From Gemmatimonadota bacterium (GTDB lineage: Bacteria > Gemmatimonadota > Gemmatimonadetes > Gemmatimonadales > GWC2-71-9): a stretch of DNA of 8,439 bases. The notes beneath the pieces were generated by a model. It was given only the letters and a program-made list of their open reading frames with translations, was not told the DNA's origin and did no database searches. The position numbers and the translations under genes are program-made. The DNA lies in the NCBI GenBank assembly GCA_016880225.1, contig JAEHDT010000226.1, forward strand, positions 1 through 8,439. Direction: 5' to 3'. How positions within the stretch are numbered: position 1 is the first letter of the stretch; each line of letters starts with the position of its first letter. This document shows, one piece after another, positions 6,979 through 8,439 of this stretch.

Positions 6979-6984
6979 TAGATT
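6979..6984 (+). promoter_or_regulatory. Candidate -10 box TAGATT placed for a leaderless transcript
   Basis: TAGATT fits the TANNNT core and lies 7 bases before ATG 6992. Transcription would then begin at or next to the start codon. No usable ribosome site is near that ATG (the closest, GAGG at 6974-6977, is 14 bases away), which agrees with leaderless initiation. No -35 box is evident. Confidence 0.35.
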
Positions 6985-6991
6985 GGGCCCG

Positions 6992-7663
6992 ATGTTCGCC
7001 CGTCCCGTCGTCTATTCTCTGTGCCTGCTCGCCGGCTCGCTGCTCGCGGTCGCCGCCGGTGTGCTGCATCCCGACCTGGCCGGCGATGGTGCCGCCCAGC
7101 TCGCGCAGATCGCGCAGTGCGACGCGTGGCGGGCCATCCATTGGGCCTTCCTGTTCAGCTTCCCGCTTGCCCTCACGGGGCTCGTCGGTTTGGCGCGCGC
7201 GCACGCCGCGACGCCGGGGGAGAGCGCGGTCCGCGCCGGCCTGATCGTGGGGACGTTCGGCTACGCCGCGTGGACCATCATCGTCGCGTTCATGGTGGGC
7301 GCCGGCTGGTCATTGGCGCAGAGCTTCGTCGCGGCGGGCGCCGGGATGACCGCCACGCGGGCGGTTTTCGCGTTCGACATGCTGCACCCCTTCGCGCTCG
7401 CCACCCAGCGAGTGGCGGGATTCGCGCTCGGGCTCGCCACCTGTCTGTTTGGCTGGGGCGTGCTCGACGGGAAGGCGCTGCCGCGCTGGCTGGGCTCGGG
7501 CGGTGTGGCGGCGGGGGCGGTGGGGATGGGGCTGGCCCTCGCGTTCCCGGAAACGACGAAGGCGGACCAAGCCGCCTTCGTCCTTCCGGTATTGTGGCAA
7601 CTGGTGACGGGGGTCGTGCTGCTGCGGCTTACCTCAACGCGCCCGCACCCGCACGATGCGTGA
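6992..7663 (+). CDS. Uncharacterised six-helix membrane protein
   Basis: I do not recognise this gene. The 223-residue product begins with a hydrophobic segment (VVYSL to VAAGVLHP, residues 6-27) that is probably a first helix rather than a cleaved signal. About five more helices follow (near 50-68, 82-104, 141-160, 168-186, 195-212), and it ends in a His/Pro-rich tail. Polar marks are HPD at 26-28, WRAIHW at 46-51 and FDMLHPF at 128-134, the last between helices 3 and 4. The open frame extends far upstream, but that part is antisense to the four-helix gene; ATG 6992 is chosen because hydrophobic coding character starts there and a TANNNT box lies 7 bases before. GTG starts slightly downstream cannot be excluded. 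It diverges from the gene to its left and overlaps the htrA gene end by 30 bases. Function cannot be inferred. Confidence 0.75.
   Translation: MFARPVVYSLCLLAGSLLAVAAGVLHPDLAGDGAAQLAQIAQCDAWRAIHWAFLFSFPLALTGLVGLARAHAATPGESAVRAGLIVGTFGYAAWTIIVAFMVGAGWSLAQSFVAAGAGMTATRAVFAFDMLHPFALATQRVAGFALGLATCLFGWGVLDGKALPRWLGSGGVAAGAVGMGLALAFPETTKADQAAFVLPVLWQLVTGVVLLRLTSTRPHPHDA
7547..7589 (-). terminator. Long GC-rich hairpin, probable terminator of htrA, inside the opposing coding sequence
   Basis: GACGAAGGCGG (7555-7565) and CCGCCTTCGTC (7572-7582) form a perfect 11-bp stem around a 6-base loop. CCGGAA (7547-7552) pairs with TTCCGG (7584-7589), extending it to 17 pairs with a small internal loop. The hairpin begins 44 bases past the htrA stop on the minus strand, and the minus-strand flank after the inner stem reads GTTTCC, a short T-rich stretch. 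There is no long U-tract, so efficiency is uncertain. On the plus strand it codes for residues 186-200 of the six-helix protein. Confidence 0.5.
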
Positions 7664-8439
7664 CGCCCAGCCGTCCGTCGTGTCGGGGCTGCGCGCGAGC
7701 ACCTGCAGCGTCACGACCTCGCCCGCCTTGACCTTCCGCAGCGCCTCGCGGAATGCCGTGCGCGAGCGCGTGGCTGTGCCGTTCACGGCGATGATGATGT
7801 CGGGTCCGCCGGGATCGTCGCTCGACTGCAGCCGCTGGTAGGCGGGACCCTCCGGCGAGACGTCGGTGACCACGAGGCCGCCGCCCCGTTCGACCACCGG
7901 CCGGAGCCGGGAGTCGCGCGCGTCGTCCTGGGTCAGGGCCTCGACCGAGATGCCGAGCAGCTCTTCCTTGCTCGAGGCTTCGTCCTTGGACTTCGACGCT
8001 GCCGTCGCGACCTCGCTCTCGCTGTCGCTCGGCGCCCGCGCGAGCCGTACCGTCACGGTCTTCTTCTCGCCCCCCTGGCGGAGCAGGGTGACCTCGACGG
8101 GCTCGCCCGGCTTCTTGAAGCCGACCCGCTGCTGCAGCTGCGGCGTGTTGTCGACCGGCTCGCCGTCCAGGGCGACGATCACGTCGCCCGGGAGGATGCC
8201 GGCCTTCTTCGCGGGAGACTCGTCGTTGGTATAGCTGTTTACCACCACGCCCGAAATCTGCTTCAATCCTACCGCGTCGGCGTCCTCCTGATTCGCGTCG
8301 CGGATGGAGATGCCCATCACGGCGCGCTCCACGTGCCCCGTCTTCACCAGCTGATCCATGACGGTGCGCGCCAGGTTGATCGGGATGGCGAAGCCGTAGC
8401 CCGCGTAGAACCCGGTCTCGCTCGCGATCGCGGAGTTGA
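7634..8439 (-). CDS. htrA: HtrA/Deg-family serine protease, C-terminal part with two PDZ domains (5' end outside window)
   Basis: Envelope protein quality-control protease that would degrade or hold misfolded periplasmic proteins. The frame is open to the window edge, so the ATG at 8359 is internal; residues before it read INLARTVMDQL after YGFAIP, the hallmark end of the Deg protease domain. The 267 visible residues (from the first full codon at 8437) start with NSAIAS, which in the family follows the catalytic GNSGGP serine by about 20 residues, so the whole His-Asp-Ser triad lies outside. PDZ1 spans about 40-134, with a standard AKKAGILPGDVIVALDG segment. A Ser/Glu/Lys/Ala-rich linker (135-159) leads to PDZ2 (160-267), whose ligand-loop region has an unusual insert. 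The stop overlaps the six-helix protein gene by 30 bases. Whether it is a DegP, DegQ or DegS type cannot be decided here. Confidence 0.94.
   Translation of the reverse strand, partial: NSAIASETGFYAGYGFAIPINLARTVMDQLVKTGHVERAVMGISIRDANQEDADAVGLKQISGVVVNSYTNDESPAKKAGILPGDVIVALDGEPVDNTPQLQQRVGFKKPGEPVEVTLLRQGGEKKTVTVRLARAPSDSESEVATAASKSKDEASSKEELLGISVEALTQDDARDSRLRPVVERGGGLVVTDVSPEGPAYQRLQSSDDPGGPDIIIAVNGTATRSRTAFREALRKVKAGEVVTLQVLARSPDTTDGWASRIVRVRAR

Noticed and set aside
6407..7204. A second minus-strand open frame over the same region
   Set aside because: It is out of frame with the four-helix gene, Arg-rich, and covers the divergent promoter region.
1..8439. CRISPR array, mobile element, tRNA/rRNA gene or defence system
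   Set aside because: I found no spaced direct repeats, transposase motifs, terminal inverted repeats or RNA-gene signatures; the window is almost fully coded by housekeeping-type genes.

Overview
The window looks like a chromosomal segment of a GC-rich (visibly well above 60% GC) aerobic, probably Gram-negative-like bacterium. Lipoprotein-anchored caa3-type oxidase, BglX-like glucosidase and HtrA genes together would fit Gemmatimonadota or a neighbouring phylum. That assignment is inference from gene style; no phylogenetic marker is present. I see no tRNA, rRNA, CRISPR array, insertion sequence or phage gene.

Layout. (1) Bases 1-1805, + strand: C-terminal ~600 residues of a family 3 glycoside hydrolase close to BglX, with its start outside the window. 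(2) Bases 1872-6458, + strand: a compact five-gene operon for a caa3-type (A1-class) heme-copper cytochrome c oxidase. It holds subunit II (a lipoprotein with CuA and a fused heme c domain), subunit I (with a C-terminal two-helix extension), a short five-helix subunit III, the small subunit IV and the assembly factor CtaG. Start and stop codons overlap or lie 3 bases apart. A candidate extended -10 promoter overlaps the glucosidase stop codon. (3) Bases 6418-6921, - strand: an uncharacterised four-helix membrane protein whose 3' end overlaps the end of ctaG. (4) Bases 6992-7663, + strand: an uncharacterised six-helix membrane protein, divergent from (3) and possibly leaderless. (5) Bases 7634-8439, - strand: the C-terminal two-PDZ part of an HtrA/Deg protease, cut by the window end and overlapping gene (4) tail to tail.

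How the parts work together. The oxidase operon would take electrons from a cytochrome c (through the fused heme c and CuA) to the heme a / heme a3-CuB centre, reducing O2 and pumping protons; all expected ligands and both proton-channel signatures are visible. CtaG supports assembly. Heme A synthesis (ctaA, ctaB) and Sco genes are not in the window. The flanking glucosidase and HtrA genes have no evident functional tie to the oxidase. The two small membrane proteins are the only genes of unknown function.

I do not find a convincing new biological system. The most notable signals are a 17-bp-paired hairpin inside the end of the six-helix protein gene (a likely terminator for the opposing htrA), the two tail-to-tail coding overlaps, the leaderless-type start, and the odd second PDZ domain of HtrA.
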